Part shown: piece by piece, positions 33,445-42,487 of the stretch
Position numbering within the stretch: position 1 is the first letter of the stretch
Layout of the letters: each line of letters starts with the position of its first letter
DNA from: Desulfosporosinus lacus DSM 15449
GTDB taxonomy: Bacteria; Bacillota; Desulfitobacteriia; Desulfitobacteriales; Desulfitobacteriaceae
Direction of reading: 5' to 3'
NCBI RefSeq assembly: GCF_900129935.1
Contig: NZ_FQXJ01000016.1
Span: 62,001 to 126,000 of the forward strand
DNA: 64,000 nucleotides
The notes under the pieces: model-generated
Database searches by the model: none
What the model saw: the letters and a program-made list of their open reading frames with translations, nothing else
What the model was told of the DNA's origin: nothing
Translations under genes and position numbers: made by a program

Positions 33445-34139
33445 GCACTATCTTAGAATGTAACGACCTCACCAAAAAATTCGGAAGCAAAACAGCCGTA
33501 TCTGCCGTTAATCTAAAGATAGAGCGCGGGCAAATTGTAGGACTTCTGGGGCCTAACGGCAGCGGCAAAAGCACCATCATTAAACTTGCCAACGAACTCT
33601 TGACCCCCACCAGTGGGAATATTCTTATTGGGGGTAAGAAACCAGGTACCGAGACCAAGAAAATCGTATCCTACCTCCCGGAAAAAACTTATTTGAATGA
33701 TTGGATGCGGGTACACCAAATTATTGAGCTGTTCTCCGATTTCTATGATGATTTCAAACCGGAAAAGGCTTACGATATGCTTAAAACTCTCAATATCAAC
33801 CCTGATGACAGGCTGAAAACTATGTCCAAAGGAACGAAGGAAAAAGTGCAGTTAATTCTTGTTATGAGCCGGGAAGCAGAACTTTATCTTTTGGATGAAC
33901 CTATTGGCGGCGTGGACCCAGCTGCCAGGGATTATATTCTTCAAACTATTCTCCGCAATTACAATGAAAATGCAACGGTGATTATCTCGACCCACCTGAT
34001 TTCAGATATAGAGAATATCTTGGATTACGTAGTTTTTATCAATCAGGGCCAAGTGGTTTTGACCTCTTCTGTCGATAATATCCGAGACGAGAAAGGTAAA
34101 TCTGTCGATGCTTTATTCAGGGAGGTGTTCAAATGTTAA
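33441..34139 (+). CDS. ABC transporter ATPase of the YtrA operon
   Basis: A 232-residue ATPase with Walker A GPNGSGKS, signature MSKGTKEKVQL (in place of LSGGQ, as in YtrB-like proteins), Walker B LYLLDEPIGGVD and switch His in ISTHL. It energises the permease encoded next, with which it overlaps by seven bases. Export of a peptide or antibiotic, or bacitracin/vancomycin-type stress resistance, is the usual role. Confidence 0.88.
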   Translation: MSTILECNDLTKKFGSKTAVSAVNLKIERGQIVGLLGPNGSGKSTIIKLANELLTPTSGNILIGGKKPGTETKKIVSYLPEKTYLNDWMRVHQIIELFSDFYDDFKPEKAYDMLKTLNINPDDRLKTMSKGTKEKVQLILVMSREAELYLLDEPIGGVDPAARDYILQTILRNYNENATVIISTHLISDIENILDYVVFINQGQVVLTSSVDNIRDEKGKSVDALFREVFKC

Positions 34140-34933
34140 GCAAGCTTTTAAAGTACGAAATTAAAGCTACCGGAAGGATATTTCTGCCACTATTCCTCGC
34201 TTTGCTGACGTTTGCCGGAATCACACGATTTATCTATTCAATAGGTCCGGAGAAATGGGACACCCCCGCAAGCATCAGCATGGCTATCTATATTATCATT
34301 ATGGTAGGGATGTTCGTCATGACCTTTATTATGATGATTCAACGCTTCTATAAAAATCTGCTTTCCGATGAAGGCTATTTGATGCTTACTCTGCCCGTAA
34401 AGCCCTGGAAGCATATTTTCAGTAAGCTTCTGGTTTCTATGCTGTGGATGCTGACCAGTGTGATCGTCGCCTTGATGTCGATCTTCATTATAACTCTCGA
34501 AAAAGGAGACATCACCAAAATCGCTGTGGGATTAGCAAGTTTTTATGACCAAGCTTTTGCACATTTGGGCGCTTCGATGTACCTTTTCTCGTTTGAGATT
34601 ATTATAGGTCTTTTAATAACCCTAGCTTCAGGCATCTTGATTTTATACGCCTCAATTGCCCTTGGACACTTATTCAGCAAGCACAAAATGCTAGCCTCCT
34701 TCGGAGCATTTATTGTCCTCAGTACTCTTTCCCAGATCCTTTTCAAGTTTATCAGTTTGGTCCCTGGAATGGACTATTTTGCCAATATCCATATCTCTTC
34801 CAATGATTTCATCGGCATGCAGCATGCAATTCAATGGGCGATGGCTTTGGGAATCATTTACACCGGTCTTCTATGTGCAGCCTACTTTGCAGTGACTAAT
34901 TTTATTTTAAGCAAACGACTGAATTTGGAATAA
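34133..34933 (+). CDS. ABC-2-like permease of the YtrA operon
   Basis: A 266-residue membrane protein with about six helices. It starts MLSKLLKYEIKATGRIFLPLF, a cytoplasmic amphipathic start common to these permeases, and has the motif YLMLTLPVKPWKHIFSKLL between helices 2 and 3, as in YtrC/EcsB-type exporters. The last helix ends LSKRLNLE. It has no large extracellular domain. It forms the exporter with the preceding ATPase. Confidence 0.85.
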   Translation: MLSKLLKYEIKATGRIFLPLFLALLTFAGITRFIYSIGPEKWDTPASISMAIYIIIMVGMFVMTFIMMIQRFYKNLLSDEGYLMLTLPVKPWKHIFSKLLVSMLWMLTSVIVALMSIFIITLEKGDITKIAVGLASFYDQAFAHLGASMYLFSFEIIIGLLITLASGILILYASIALGHLFSKHKMLASFGAFIVLSTLSQILFKFISLVPGMDYFANIHISSNDFIGMQHAIQWAMALGIIYTGLLCAAYFAVTNFILSKRLNLE

Positions 34934-34980
34934 GGCAGACTGATAGCCTTTTGCGTATTACATTTTATTATGAACTCGGT

Positions 34981-35012
34981 CAGGATTGAAATAATCCTGG
35001 CCCTTTTCTTTT
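34981..35012 (+). terminator. Terminator of the GntR-ABC operon
   Basis: CAGGATT/AATCCTG stem (34981-34987 with 34993-34999), loop GAAAT, followed by GCCCTTTTCTTTT. It lies about 50 bases after the operon's last stop codon. Confidence 0.65.
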
Positions 35013-35096
35013 AAAAGCCGTTCTAAGCTTACAGACATTTTTTAATCCCTTCAGAATATATAACAAAAAAGAACTCTGTTTCTGGAGGTTGATGCA

Positions 35097-35651
35097 ATGA
35101 CTGAAATCAATTGTAAAAGTCATAAAAGAGGGCAATACTCTGACCCATCTCCCTATCCCGAGGTGAAAGTCCTTAGTCCTAATCTCAATTATGCTGAAAT
35201 ACTAATGGATGACTATGCGGGTGTAGTCAGTGAGTTCACTGCCATTAGTCAGTACCTTTATCACTATTTCTTATTTAAGCAAATTGATAAAGAGCTTGGA
35301 GAGTTACTAGAAAATGTATCAATAACTGAAATGCACCACATGAATATCTTGGCAGACACAATAACAAAGCTTGGGGGAAATCCATTAATTAGGGGTTCCA
35401 ACAGTACACATCGCAATTTCTGGTCAGGAAAGTTCATTTATTACGGAACTAATCTTTGTGAACAATTAAAGGCAGACATTGATGCTGAGTATAAAGCAAT
35501 CTCAGAATACCAAAAACATATTTGCTATATTGCAGATTCACAGATACAAGCAATACTTCAGCGAATTATTTTGGATGAAAAAGTACATATCCGCCTCTTC
35601 AATCAAGCACTTCGCAAGTTTTGCGGTTGTCAATATTTACCTCCTGAATGA
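35097..35651 (+). CDS. Ferritin-like di-iron/manganese protein
   Basis: A 184-residue four-helix-bundle protein. Helix 1 carries E..A..QY (VVSEFTAISQYLYHYF), helix 2 ENVSITEMHHMNIL with the E..H pair, helix 3 DAEYKAISEYQKH, and helix 4 ILDEKVHIRLFNQAL with the second E..H pair. This is the carboxylate/His arrangement of dinuclear metal proteins such as bacterioferritin and CotJC-type manganese catalase. Likely metal storage or peroxide removal. The start has TCTGGAGG. Single-gene unit. Confidence 0.8.
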   Translation: MTEINCKSHKRGQYSDPSPYPEVKVLSPNLNYAEILMDDYAGVVSEFTAISQYLYHYFLFKQIDKELGELLENVSITEMHHMNILADTITKLGGNPLIRGSNSTHRNFWSGKFIYYGTNLCEQLKADIDAEYKAISEYQKHICYIADSQIQAILQRIILDEKVHIRLFNQALRKFCGCQYLPPE

Positions 35652-35829
35652 TAACTAGGGTTTTACCTTTGTCATTATATTTGAAATCTTAAACAATATA
35701 ATTTCAAACTGCATAAAACTAAAAACCTTCCCGCAGCTGATAATTAATTTAGCACGGGTTGTTTTTTTTACACCGAATTACTTTTATTTTATACTTGACG
35801 ATGTTAAATGATCGGAGTAAACTATGTTA

Positions 35830-35875
35830 GTATTCTTACAGTTGGTATTCTTACAGTTAGATTTCTAACTAGATA
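35830..35875 (+). promoter_or_regulatory. Candidate MarR operator: 15-bp tandem repeat plus palindrome
   Basis: GTATTCTTACAGTTG is followed directly by GTATTCTTACAGTTA (35830-35859), then GTTAG-ATTT-CTAAC (35856-35870). It lies 20-60 bases upstream of the MarR start. A site used by the MarR protein for its own operon is the likely reading, but tandem copies are unusual for a dimeric winged-helix repressor. Confidence 0.55.
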
Positions 35876-35888
35876 GGTGGTGTAGAGA

Positions 35889-36335
35889 TTGAATTATTCA
35901 GAGACTAGGGAATTACATGATCTACTATTTAGCTTTATGGATATGTTTCACGAAAAATTCCTTTATTCCTTTCGAAAAAATAATGAAAGTAAAACTGGAA
36001 TGAAGAAAAATCACGCCAAAATCATCATGATGTTATATCGGTTTAAAAGTCTGACCTCCACAGAAATTGCTAGGATGTTATATATGGAGAAAGGCAGCGT
36101 AACCACATTAATAGACCAATTGACAGAGTCTGGTTTTGTTGTTCGTTGCAATGTTGCTAATGACCGTCGAAAGTCCTTAGTTTTGCTGACTGATTCCGGA
36201 AAAGCACAGATGGAGATTATTATTGCAAATCACATCCAAAGTATGGACGAACTATTTCACGATGTAGATTCCAATGAAATGGAGCAATTTGCAGACAACC
36301 TAAAGAACGTCGTGAAATTTATGAACAAATTATAG
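35889..36335 (+). CDS. MarR-family transcriptional regulator
   Basis: A 148-residue MarR protein from a TTG with AGGTGG. The winged helix is LTSTEIARMLYMEKGSVTTLIDQLTESGFVVR, followed by the wing NDRRKSLVLLTDSGK, a typical MarR signature. Terminal helices at both ends give the dimer. It is 14 bases upstream of the MATE gene and surely co-transcribed; it probably represses that efflux gene until a substrate binds. Confidence 0.9.
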   Translation: MNYSETRELHDLLFSFMDMFHEKFLYSFRKNNESKTGMKKNHAKIIMMLYRFKSLTSTEIARMLYMEKGSVTTLIDQLTESGFVVRCNVANDRRKSLVLLTDSGKAQMEIIIANHIQSMDELFHDVDSNEMEQFADNLKNVVKFMNKL

Positions 36336-36349
36336 AAGGTGGATTATTT

Positions 36350-37792
36350 ATGAGTAATGAATTAGCTATGGGAAAACAGAACATTGGCAGTTTGCTTTGG
36401 AAATTCTCTCTGCCAGCCATCGTCGGTATGCTGGTGAACGCACTTTATAATATTATTGACAGAATATTTGTTGGCCGCGGAATTGGATCACTGGCCATTG
36501 CGGCGACTACTGTGGCCTTTCCAATCATGCTTATTATGATGGCCTTTTCGATGCTGATAGGAATTGGGGCTACTGCGTTAATCTCGATACGTCTGGGAGA
36601 ACGGAAAAAGGAAGAAGCGGAAAAAATCATCGGCAACGCCTTAACGATGTTAATTATCTTACCCCTAATTATATCGATCATCTATCTCCTTTTTTCTGAT
36701 CCCATTCTGATTCTATTTGGTGCCAGTCCGGAAGTCTTACCATATGCCAGAGATTTCACGCACATCATCATGTTGGGTTCCGTTTTAGGCTCACTCGGTA
36801 TGGGCATGAACAACTTCATAAGAGCAGAAGGCAATCCCAGATTGGCCATGATTACACAACTGACGGGCACGTTTATCAATGTGGTGCTAAACTATATTTT
36901 TATCTTTAAAATGGGCTTAGGCATTAAGGGATCAGCTTTAGCAACAATATCAGGTCAGATGGTTACGACGCTCTTGGTATTAAGCTATTTCTTTTCAGGA
37001 CGAAGCATAGTGAAAATTAGGTTGAGAAATATGAAACCTCAGATCGCAATACTAACCAGTATCGTTGCCATAGGATTCGCACCTTTTGCTATGCAGCTTG
37101 CTAACAGTCTTCAAAATCTAATACTCAACAAAAGTCTGTTCGCCTATGGCGGAGATTTAGCTTTGTCTGCCGTAGGAATTATTATGAGCGTCTCTATGTT
37201 ACTATTGATGCCTGTCGTAGGCGTTAGTCAGGGAGCTCAACCCATTATTGGTTATAATTATGGAGCGAAGCAATATGCCCGAGTAAAAGAGACTTTACAG
37301 AAGGCAGCCATCGCAGGTACAGGGATCTCTATCATTGGCTTTTTAGCTATATATCTATGGCCAACACAAATTGTGGGACTGTTTAGCAACAACGATGTGG
37401 CACTTACGAAAATGACGGCTGATGCCATGCTTGTATATTTTGCGTTGTGCCCTTTGATTGGTTTTCAAATTATTGGTTCCAGTTACTTTCAAGCAGTGGG
37501 AAAAGCAATCCCCTCCATTATACTCAGTCTATCCCGACAGGTTTTACTGTTTATCCCTCTCTTAATATTCTTGCCGAAATTCTGGGGAATCGACGGCATC
37601 TGGAGAACAGCCCCTATTGCAGATGGATTAGCAACACTATTAACCGCTATCCTGATTTATTTAGAAATGAAACACATTGCTAAGATGCGGCATGATCAAG
37701 CATCAAGCGAAGACAAGAAGATGGATCATGCTGCCGTAAACCATTTTGGGGGCACCGATAATAGACCCTCCCCTATAACTGGACGAAGCTAG
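36350..37792 (+). CDS. MATE-family efflux transporter
   Basis: A 480-residue MATE protein (NorM/DinF superfamily, MepA-like) with 12 helices in two similar halves. Each half opens with a conserved glycine-rich stretch: SLLWKFSLPAIVGMLVNALYNIIDRIFVGRGIG, then the loop ASPEVLPYAR, and in the second half GVSQGAQPIIGYNYGAKQYAR. It exports cationic drugs using a Na+ or H+ gradient. The start has AGAAGGTGG. A hydrophilic tail of about 35 residues follows the last helix. Confidence 0.9.
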   Translation: MSNELAMGKQNIGSLLWKFSLPAIVGMLVNALYNIIDRIFVGRGIGSLAIAATTVAFPIMLIMMAFSMLIGIGATALISIRLGERKKEEAEKIIGNALTMLIILPLIISIIYLLFSDPILILFGASPEVLPYARDFTHIIMLGSVLGSLGMGMNNFIRAEGNPRLAMITQLTGTFINVVLNYIFIFKMGLGIKGSALATISGQMVTTLLVLSYFFSGRSIVKIRLRNMKPQIAILTSIVAIGFAPFAMQLANSLQNLILNKSLFAYGGDLALSAVGIIMSVSMLLLMPVVGVSQGAQPIIGYNYGAKQYARVKETLQKAAIAGTGISIIGFLAIYLWPTQIVGLFSNNDVALTKMTADAMLVYFALCPLIGFQIIGSSYFQAVGKAIPSIILSLSRQVLLFIPLLIFLPKFWGIDGIWRTAPIADGLATLLTAILIYLEMKHIAKMRHDQASSEDKKMDHAAVNHFGGTDNRPSPITGRS

Positions 37793-38095
37793 GCATTGTC
37801 TGAAAGTCGATCTCAGCCAGCACGTCTAAGTGGAAATACCCTCCTGCGTTAAAATTTGCGCAGGAGGGTATTAATCTTTGCAGTCCGCCGCGCTTGAACA
37901 CACCCGATGTTTCAGATCACTGGAATAATCTCCACAACCTCCCCCTATTCCACGGTCTTGCCTGCATCTCCATGACCCGATTACAAGTTTCCTCCATCAC
38001 TTTGTCAATCTATCCTAAAACAATTGCAAGGAAGCAGGACTTCAAAAACTAGTATTGAATACTAACAGCAACAACAGTGTATTCGAGGGGGGCCT
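37793..38095. other. Intergenic region after the MATE gene, with terminator
   Basis: A perfect 13-bp stem ATACCCTCCTGCG/CGCAGGAGGGTAT (37836-37848 with 37859-37871) closes the MarR-MATE operon. Beyond it no gene is seen up to the GGGGGG ribosome site near 38090. Confidence 0.7.
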
Positions 38096-38182
38096 ATGCA
38101 GAATAATAAAAGAAGAGTGCATCAGATTGATATAAGTCTCCAAAAGCTGTTAGGATTAGGTGAATGCCATGATTTCTTATAA
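38096..38182 (+). CDS. 28-residue upstream ORF overlapping the kinase start
   Basis: ATG with a strong GAGGGGGG site five bases before it opens a 28-codon basic peptide (MQNNKRRVHQIDISLQKLLG, then LGECHDFL) that stops 14 bases inside the kinase gene. The ribosome site is better than the kinase's own. It may be a leader that couples translation, or the old kinase N-terminus moved out of frame by a small indel. I cannot tell which from one sequence. Confidence 0.45.
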   Translation: MQNNKRRVHQIDISLQKLLGLGECHDFL

Positions 38183-38918
38183 TGTCTTTTCTCTGTCCTT
38201 AATGGTGAGCACGCTCCTGCCGGTAGCCGGTTTTGTAATTATTATTCTTTTATCCTTCTTCGAGAAGGAAGTTAATATTTTGGAAATTGAAAACAGAAGA
38301 GTTTGTCTTGAGCATGACTTACAGCAAAGCCAATTCATGCAACTCAACCAGCAGATCCAGCCTCATTTTTTGTTTAATACGTTAAATGCCATTACCAGTC
38401 TGGGACGATTAGGACGCCTAGAGGACTCGGTCAAAGCCGTGGAAAATCTGTCTCTTTTTCTAAGATACAACTATATGGAAAAAGAACCGCTTGTGACCTT
38501 TGAAAAAGAGTTAAAACATACGGAAAACTATCTTTGTATTCAAAAGACTAGATTTGGGGAAAAACTACAAACCGTGATTGAAATCGACTCCAAGGCCAGA
38601 GATACTCTCCTACCTCCCTACACCCTGCAAACCTTGGTTGAAAACGCCTTTAAACACGGATTGGATAAAAAGACAGGCCAGAAGTTTCTCAAAATATCCC
38701 TGTATCGTCAGGGCAACTGGGCCTCCTTAATTGTTACAGACAACGGACCGGAGCTTAGAATTGAGGAGGCCTTCCTTTCTAGCGGTATCGGCTTAAAAAA
38801 CCTGCGTAAGCGCTTGGAAATGACCTTTGATATGAGGACGGAATTAAAAATTCAAAGGAAAGAAGAAATGACAGAGGCCAGTATCGTCTGGCCCTACACT
38901 CCGGAGGTTAAACTATGA
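38169..38918 (+). CDS. Sensor histidine kinase, LytS/YesM-type (His_kinase + HATPase)
   Basis: A 249-residue kinase with one membrane helix (about 10-32), a short coiled linker, then the His_kinase motif QQIQPHFLFNTLNAITSLGR with the phosphorylated His, and an ATPase domain with N box LVENAFKHG and G-rich IVTDNGP..GIGLKNLRKRLEM. There is no extracellular sensor domain, so sensing may come through the membrane or a partner such as the SSS-like protein two genes on. GTG 38160 is an alternative start. Its stop overlaps the regulator start (ATGA). Confidence 0.85.
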   Translation: MISYNVFSLSLMVSTLLPVAGFVIIILLSFFEKEVNILEIENRRVCLEHDLQQSQFMQLNQQIQPHFLFNTLNAITSLGRLGRLEDSVKAVENLSLFLRYNYMEKEPLVTFEKELKHTENYLCIQKTRFGEKLQTVIEIDSKARDTLLPPYTLQTLVENAFKHGLDKKTGQKFLKISLYRQGNWASLIVTDNGPELRIEEAFLSSGIGLKNLRKRLEMTFDMRTELKIQRKEEMTEASIVWPYTPEVKL

Positions 38919-39628
38919 AGCTATTATTGGTTGATGATGAACCCTTGGAACTAGAACAACTCACTCACATGATAAAACAGAAATGGCCAGTATGGGAGAT
39001 CTATTGTGCCGAAGAAACCTCTCAAGCTCTTAAACTATCCCGGGATTATAAGTTTGTGCTGGCTTTTATTGATATCCATCTACCCGGCATCTCAGGCTTA
39101 GAGCTTATTGAAACTCTGAAGGGAGACAATCCCGATCTGAGTTTTATCATCACAACCGCCTATCAGGACTTTGCCTATGCTCAAAAATCCATCAAGTTAG
39201 GCGTTGTCGATTATTTAGTTAAGCCTATCATTGCCGGCGAATTGGACGAAGCGATTGAGAAGTTCATTGAACGCAGTGGGTATTCCCCGTCTAAAACCGT
39301 CGTCGTTGAGCAAGTCTTAGATATCATCAGCAGTGATTTTAGTCAAAAAATTAGCCTAGAAAGCCTAGCTGAAGCTGTACACGTCAGCCCGACCTATTTG
39401 AGCAAGAAATTTTCGGATGAAATGGAACTCAGCATTCCTTCTTATATAATGAAATACCGAATTGAAAAGGCTAAGTCTCTACTCCTCAAACATCCAGATT
39501 ACAGCATGGCTTTGATAGCCGATGTCGTTGGTTTTCATAGTCAAAACTATTTTAACAGCATTTTCAAAAAATACGAGGGGTTAACCCCCAGTAAGTATAA
39601 AGAACTGAAGAGTGGTCGTTATGATTAA
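38915..39628 (+). CDS. Response regulator with AraC-type output domain
   Basis: A 237-residue regulator. The receiver (1-120) has DD at 8-9, the phospho-acceptor Asp in FIDIHLPG, T in ITTAY and K in LVKPI. The output domain (~135-237) is an AraC double helix-turn-helix (ISLESLAEAVHVSPTYLSKKF, then MALIADVVGFHSQNYFNSIFKK..LTPSKYK), as in YesN. It is translationally coupled to the kinase and to the downstream membrane gene. Likely targets are the transporter and amidase genes that follow. Confidence 0.9.
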   Translation: MKLLLVDDEPLELEQLTHMIKQKWPVWEIYCAEETSQALKLSRDYKFVLAFIDIHLPGISGLELIETLKGDNPDLSFIITTAYQDFAYAQKSIKLGVVDYLVKPIIAGELDEAIEKFIERSGYSPSKTVVVEQVLDIISSDFSQKISLESLAEAVHVSPTYLSKKFSDEMELSIPSYIMKYRIEKAKSLLLKHPDYSMALIADVVGFHSQNYFNSIFKKYEGLTPSKYKELKSGRYD

Positions 39629-40985
39629 CTGGTATATCCCCTTATATCTTGGGGTTATCCTAATCCTTTTTCTGTTCCCGCATATCGGATCATTTCCCAA
39701 TCTGCAAGTCTACACCGAAGGACGATCCGGATTTGGTGGGCTGAGTACAGGTACCAACCTCTTACTGTCGCGTCTGATTTCCGGGGATCTCCTGGCCTTC
39801 GCCATAATCTATGTACTTCTGTTTGGTGTTCTAGGTGGTATAGCCTTTGCCTTCACAGTCTTGGCCAGTCTCCTTATTTATGTCCTAATCCTTTACAAAC
39901 TCCGTAAAAAGAAGGGGATTCAGAGTATCCATGACTTATTAAGAACACAATCCGATACCAATAGCTACAGATATCATTTGATGGTCTTGTTCGGGATAAA
40001 TATAGGGAACATGCTCCTGCAGTTGGCAGCCTTAAAGTATTTACTAGGTCCCTATTTTCTCCAATCCAGTTATAGGATTGTGTTCTTTATGGTTGTCTTT
40101 TCCTTTATTTATGCAGGACTTGGAGGGTTTGAAGCCCTGAACAAGGGAGCCAAACCTCAAATGATCCTTGTCTTTTTCACCACAGCTTTGATCACTGTTT
40201 CCGTCTTCTTAGAAAAAGGCGTCTATGCCACCTACCAAGATCTTGTCATCATCCCTCTTAACCCGCTCAGTTTCTCGGAATGGACTATTCTTGTACTGAC
40301 CGGAATTATCATCCTGACCTCCCAGTACCTCCTCGATCATTCCCTCTGGCACAGCGTATACCGGCTTAAGCCGCAACGGCAGTATTCCATCCTTTTGATC
40401 ACCATATTCTGTGTCTTTGCCATATCCATGGGCTACTCGGCCATCACGATTTACGGGATGTCTGAAACAATACTCACCGGGAATATCATCCTTCAAGTCT
40501 TGGAGCAAAACAACTCGATTGTTTTGCTTAATCTATATATCATCACAGTCTTCATTGCCGTCTTTTCTTCCTACGCTCTCAATCTTTTCAGTTCCGTCTT
40601 ACTCTATTATAAGTTCCGAGAGATTGATCACCCCGTCAAAGAGTCGAACCCAATTAAACGCGGGTATATTTTTTCACTCTTTATAAACCTGCTCGTCGGC
40701 ACCTTTTTTCTCTTCCTGCTTTACAGTTCTCTAATCGAGGTAATCTCTGGCTTAGGCATTTTGTATGCCTCCCTGATCATCCCTTATCTGATTACCCTTT
40801 TCCGGACCACTTACTCTCAGAGATTTTTTGCTTATAGCGGCCTGATTCCCTTAATCTTGGGGGTTTATCTTCATATGAGGTTTGGTTTCTTTTACACGCC
40901 CATCCTCTGTTTAAGCTTAAGTATTGCTCTACAGGCTTGCCTTAGTTTCCTTGAAAAAATGCAGGAAATTATAAAAACTGGGTAA
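39621..40985 (+). CDS. Sodium:solute symporter-like membrane protein
   Basis: About 454 residues with 12-13 hydrophobic helices. The GLSTGTNLLLSRLISGDLLAF region and the FIYAGLGGFEALNKGAKPQMILVF helix resemble the SSS (SLC5-like, LeuT-fold) family, the latter being the usual T/S..GG..A....D..Q helix, though the classic Asp is changed. Function as transporter or as transport-like sensor for the adjacent kinase is open. The ATG at 39621 overlaps the regulator stop by eight bases, so the three genes form one unit. Family assignment is moderate. Confidence 0.65.
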   Translation: MINWYIPLYLGVILILFLFPHIGSFPNLQVYTEGRSGFGGLSTGTNLLLSRLISGDLLAFAIIYVLLFGVLGGIAFAFTVLASLLIYVLILYKLRKKKGIQSIHDLLRTQSDTNSYRYHLMVLFGINIGNMLLQLAALKYLLGPYFLQSSYRIVFFMVVFSFIYAGLGGFEALNKGAKPQMILVFFTTALITVSVFLEKGVYATYQDLVIIPLNPLSFSEWTILVLTGIIILTSQYLLDHSLWHSVYRLKPQRQYSILLITIFCVFAISMGYSAITIYGMSETILTGNIILQVLEQNNSIVLLNLYIITVFIAVFSSYALNLFSSVLLYYKFREIDHPVKESNPIKRGYIFSLFINLLVGTFFLFLLYSSLIEVISGLGILYASLIIPYLITLFRTTYSQRFFAYSGLIPLILGVYLHMRFGFFYTPILCLSLSIALQACLSFLEKMQEIIKTG

Positions 40986-41085
40986 ATTTTTGCAAAAGCC
41001 GCGCTGCGTCTCCTGATATAATACAGATTAAGTAGCATTGTATCGTTATGTAATAATTTTATAATTCTCTTGAGGTGAAAGTACA

Positions 41086-42432
41086 ATGCCGCATTCAGGG
41101 TATCAAGAAGAGCTTAAGCGTTCGTTAACACTTGGAGATTTATTAATCTACGGAATCATCTTTATGGTTCCCATTGCACCCTTTGGGATTTTCGGCTATG
41201 TTGCCAGCAGTTCCAAAGGCATGGTTCCTCTGGTTTACCTAATTGGGATGACTGGCATGCTTTTCACAGCTTTAAGCTATGCACGTCTGGCAGAAGTCTT
41301 CCCTGTTGCCGGGTCCGTTTACTCATACGCCCAGCGGGGAATTAACGAGCATATTGGCTTTGTAGCCGGTTGGCTTATTCTGCTTGACTATATCCTGATA
41401 CCTCCTCTGCTTTATTTAGTGAGTGCTACCGCTCTACATACCATGATTCCGTTTCTACCCAGGGCGGCTTGGGTAATCGTCTTCGTCTTTATCAATACCG
41501 TCATCAATATTTTAGGCATTGAGATTACGGCAAAAGCTAATAAAGTGATTGTCGCTTTGGAAATCATCGTTCTTTTAATTTTCCTTTTGGTTGGCATTAC
41601 TGCAGTATATGTTCATATAAATGCGGCCCATTTTTCTCTTAAGCCCTTCATTAACAGGGAAGAATTCAATCTGCCTCTGCTGATGAGTGCTGCCTCCATC
41701 GCAGTACTTAGCTTCCTCGGATTTGACTCCATCTCCACTCTTACAGAGGAAGTAAAAGGGGATCGAACCGTTGCCGGCAAACTTGTAGGAAAGGCTATTA
41801 TCCTAACCATTCCAATCATCGGGAGTCTGTTTATCCTTCAGACTTGGGTGGCTTCACTAATCGTATCTGACTATACGTCATTTCAGGATTTGAGCGGAGC
41901 CTTCTATGAAGTTGCCCAAATCGCGGGAGGAGACTGGCTAAGAGGGCTAAGCAGTGTAGCTACAGCCTTGGCTTGGGGTATTGCCAATGCCTTAGTTGCT
42001 CAAGCTGCAATCTCTAGGATACTCTTTAGTATGGCTCGTGACCATAAATTGCCTGCGATACTTGCTCTAATCCATCCCAAGTATAAGACGCCCTATATCA
42101 GTACGATCCTCGTAGCCTTAATTACCCTGGTGATCATTATGGCTGGCATTGGAATCGATGACTTGGCATCCCTGATCAACTTTGGTGCATTATCCGCCTT
42201 CCTTATCCTTCATATTACTGTTATTAATCATTTTATCATCCGGAAGAAGAGTCGGGATTATCTGAACCATCTTCTGCTTCCCGTCATCGGTCTCTTGATT
42301 ATCGGCTATGTCTGGATGAGCCTGGGATTCTTGGCTAAAGAACTGGGTTTTGTCTGGATAAGTATTGGCCTGGTTTACATGATCGGTATGAAGCTTTTAG
42401 GTAAGGAAGGTTTTAAATCTGAGGAGTATTAA
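41086..42432 (+). CDS. APC-family amino acid/amine permease, copy 1
   Basis: A 448-residue APC-superfamily permease with 12 helices. The first helix region is LGDLLIYGIIFMVPIAPFGIFGYV; the consensus loop FPVAGSVYSYAQRGIN and the helix 8 region SRILFSMARDHKLPAILALIHPKYKTPYIS are family hallmarks. It is closely related along its length to the permease at 43.4 kb, including ELKR.L...DLL.YG..FMVPIAP, so the two arose by duplication around the amidase gene. Substrate probably an amino acid or short amide/amine (inference). The start has TTGAGGTG. Confidence 0.88.
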   Translation: MPHSGYQEELKRSLTLGDLLIYGIIFMVPIAPFGIFGYVASSSKGMVPLVYLIGMTGMLFTALSYARLAEVFPVAGSVYSYAQRGINEHIGFVAGWLILLDYILIPPLLYLVSATALHTMIPFLPRAAWVIVFVFINTVINILGIEITAKANKVIVALEIIVLLIFLLVGITAVYVHINAAHFSLKPFINREEFNLPLLMSAASIAVLSFLGFDSISTLTEEVKGDRTVAGKLVGKAIILTIPIIGSLFILQTWVASLIVSDYTSFQDLSGAFYEVAQIAGGDWLRGLSSVATALAWGIANALVAQAAISRILFSMARDHKLPAILALIHPKYKTPYISTILVALITLVIIMAGIGIDDLASLINFGALSAFLILHITVINHFIIRKKSRDYLNHLLLPVIGLLIIGYVWMSLGFLAKELGFVWISIGLVYMIGMKLLGKEGFKSEEY

Positions 42433-42487
42433 GGGGTTACATTAAGGACAAATCGTCTGCCTAAAATTAAGAAGGAGGAGTTTCGGT

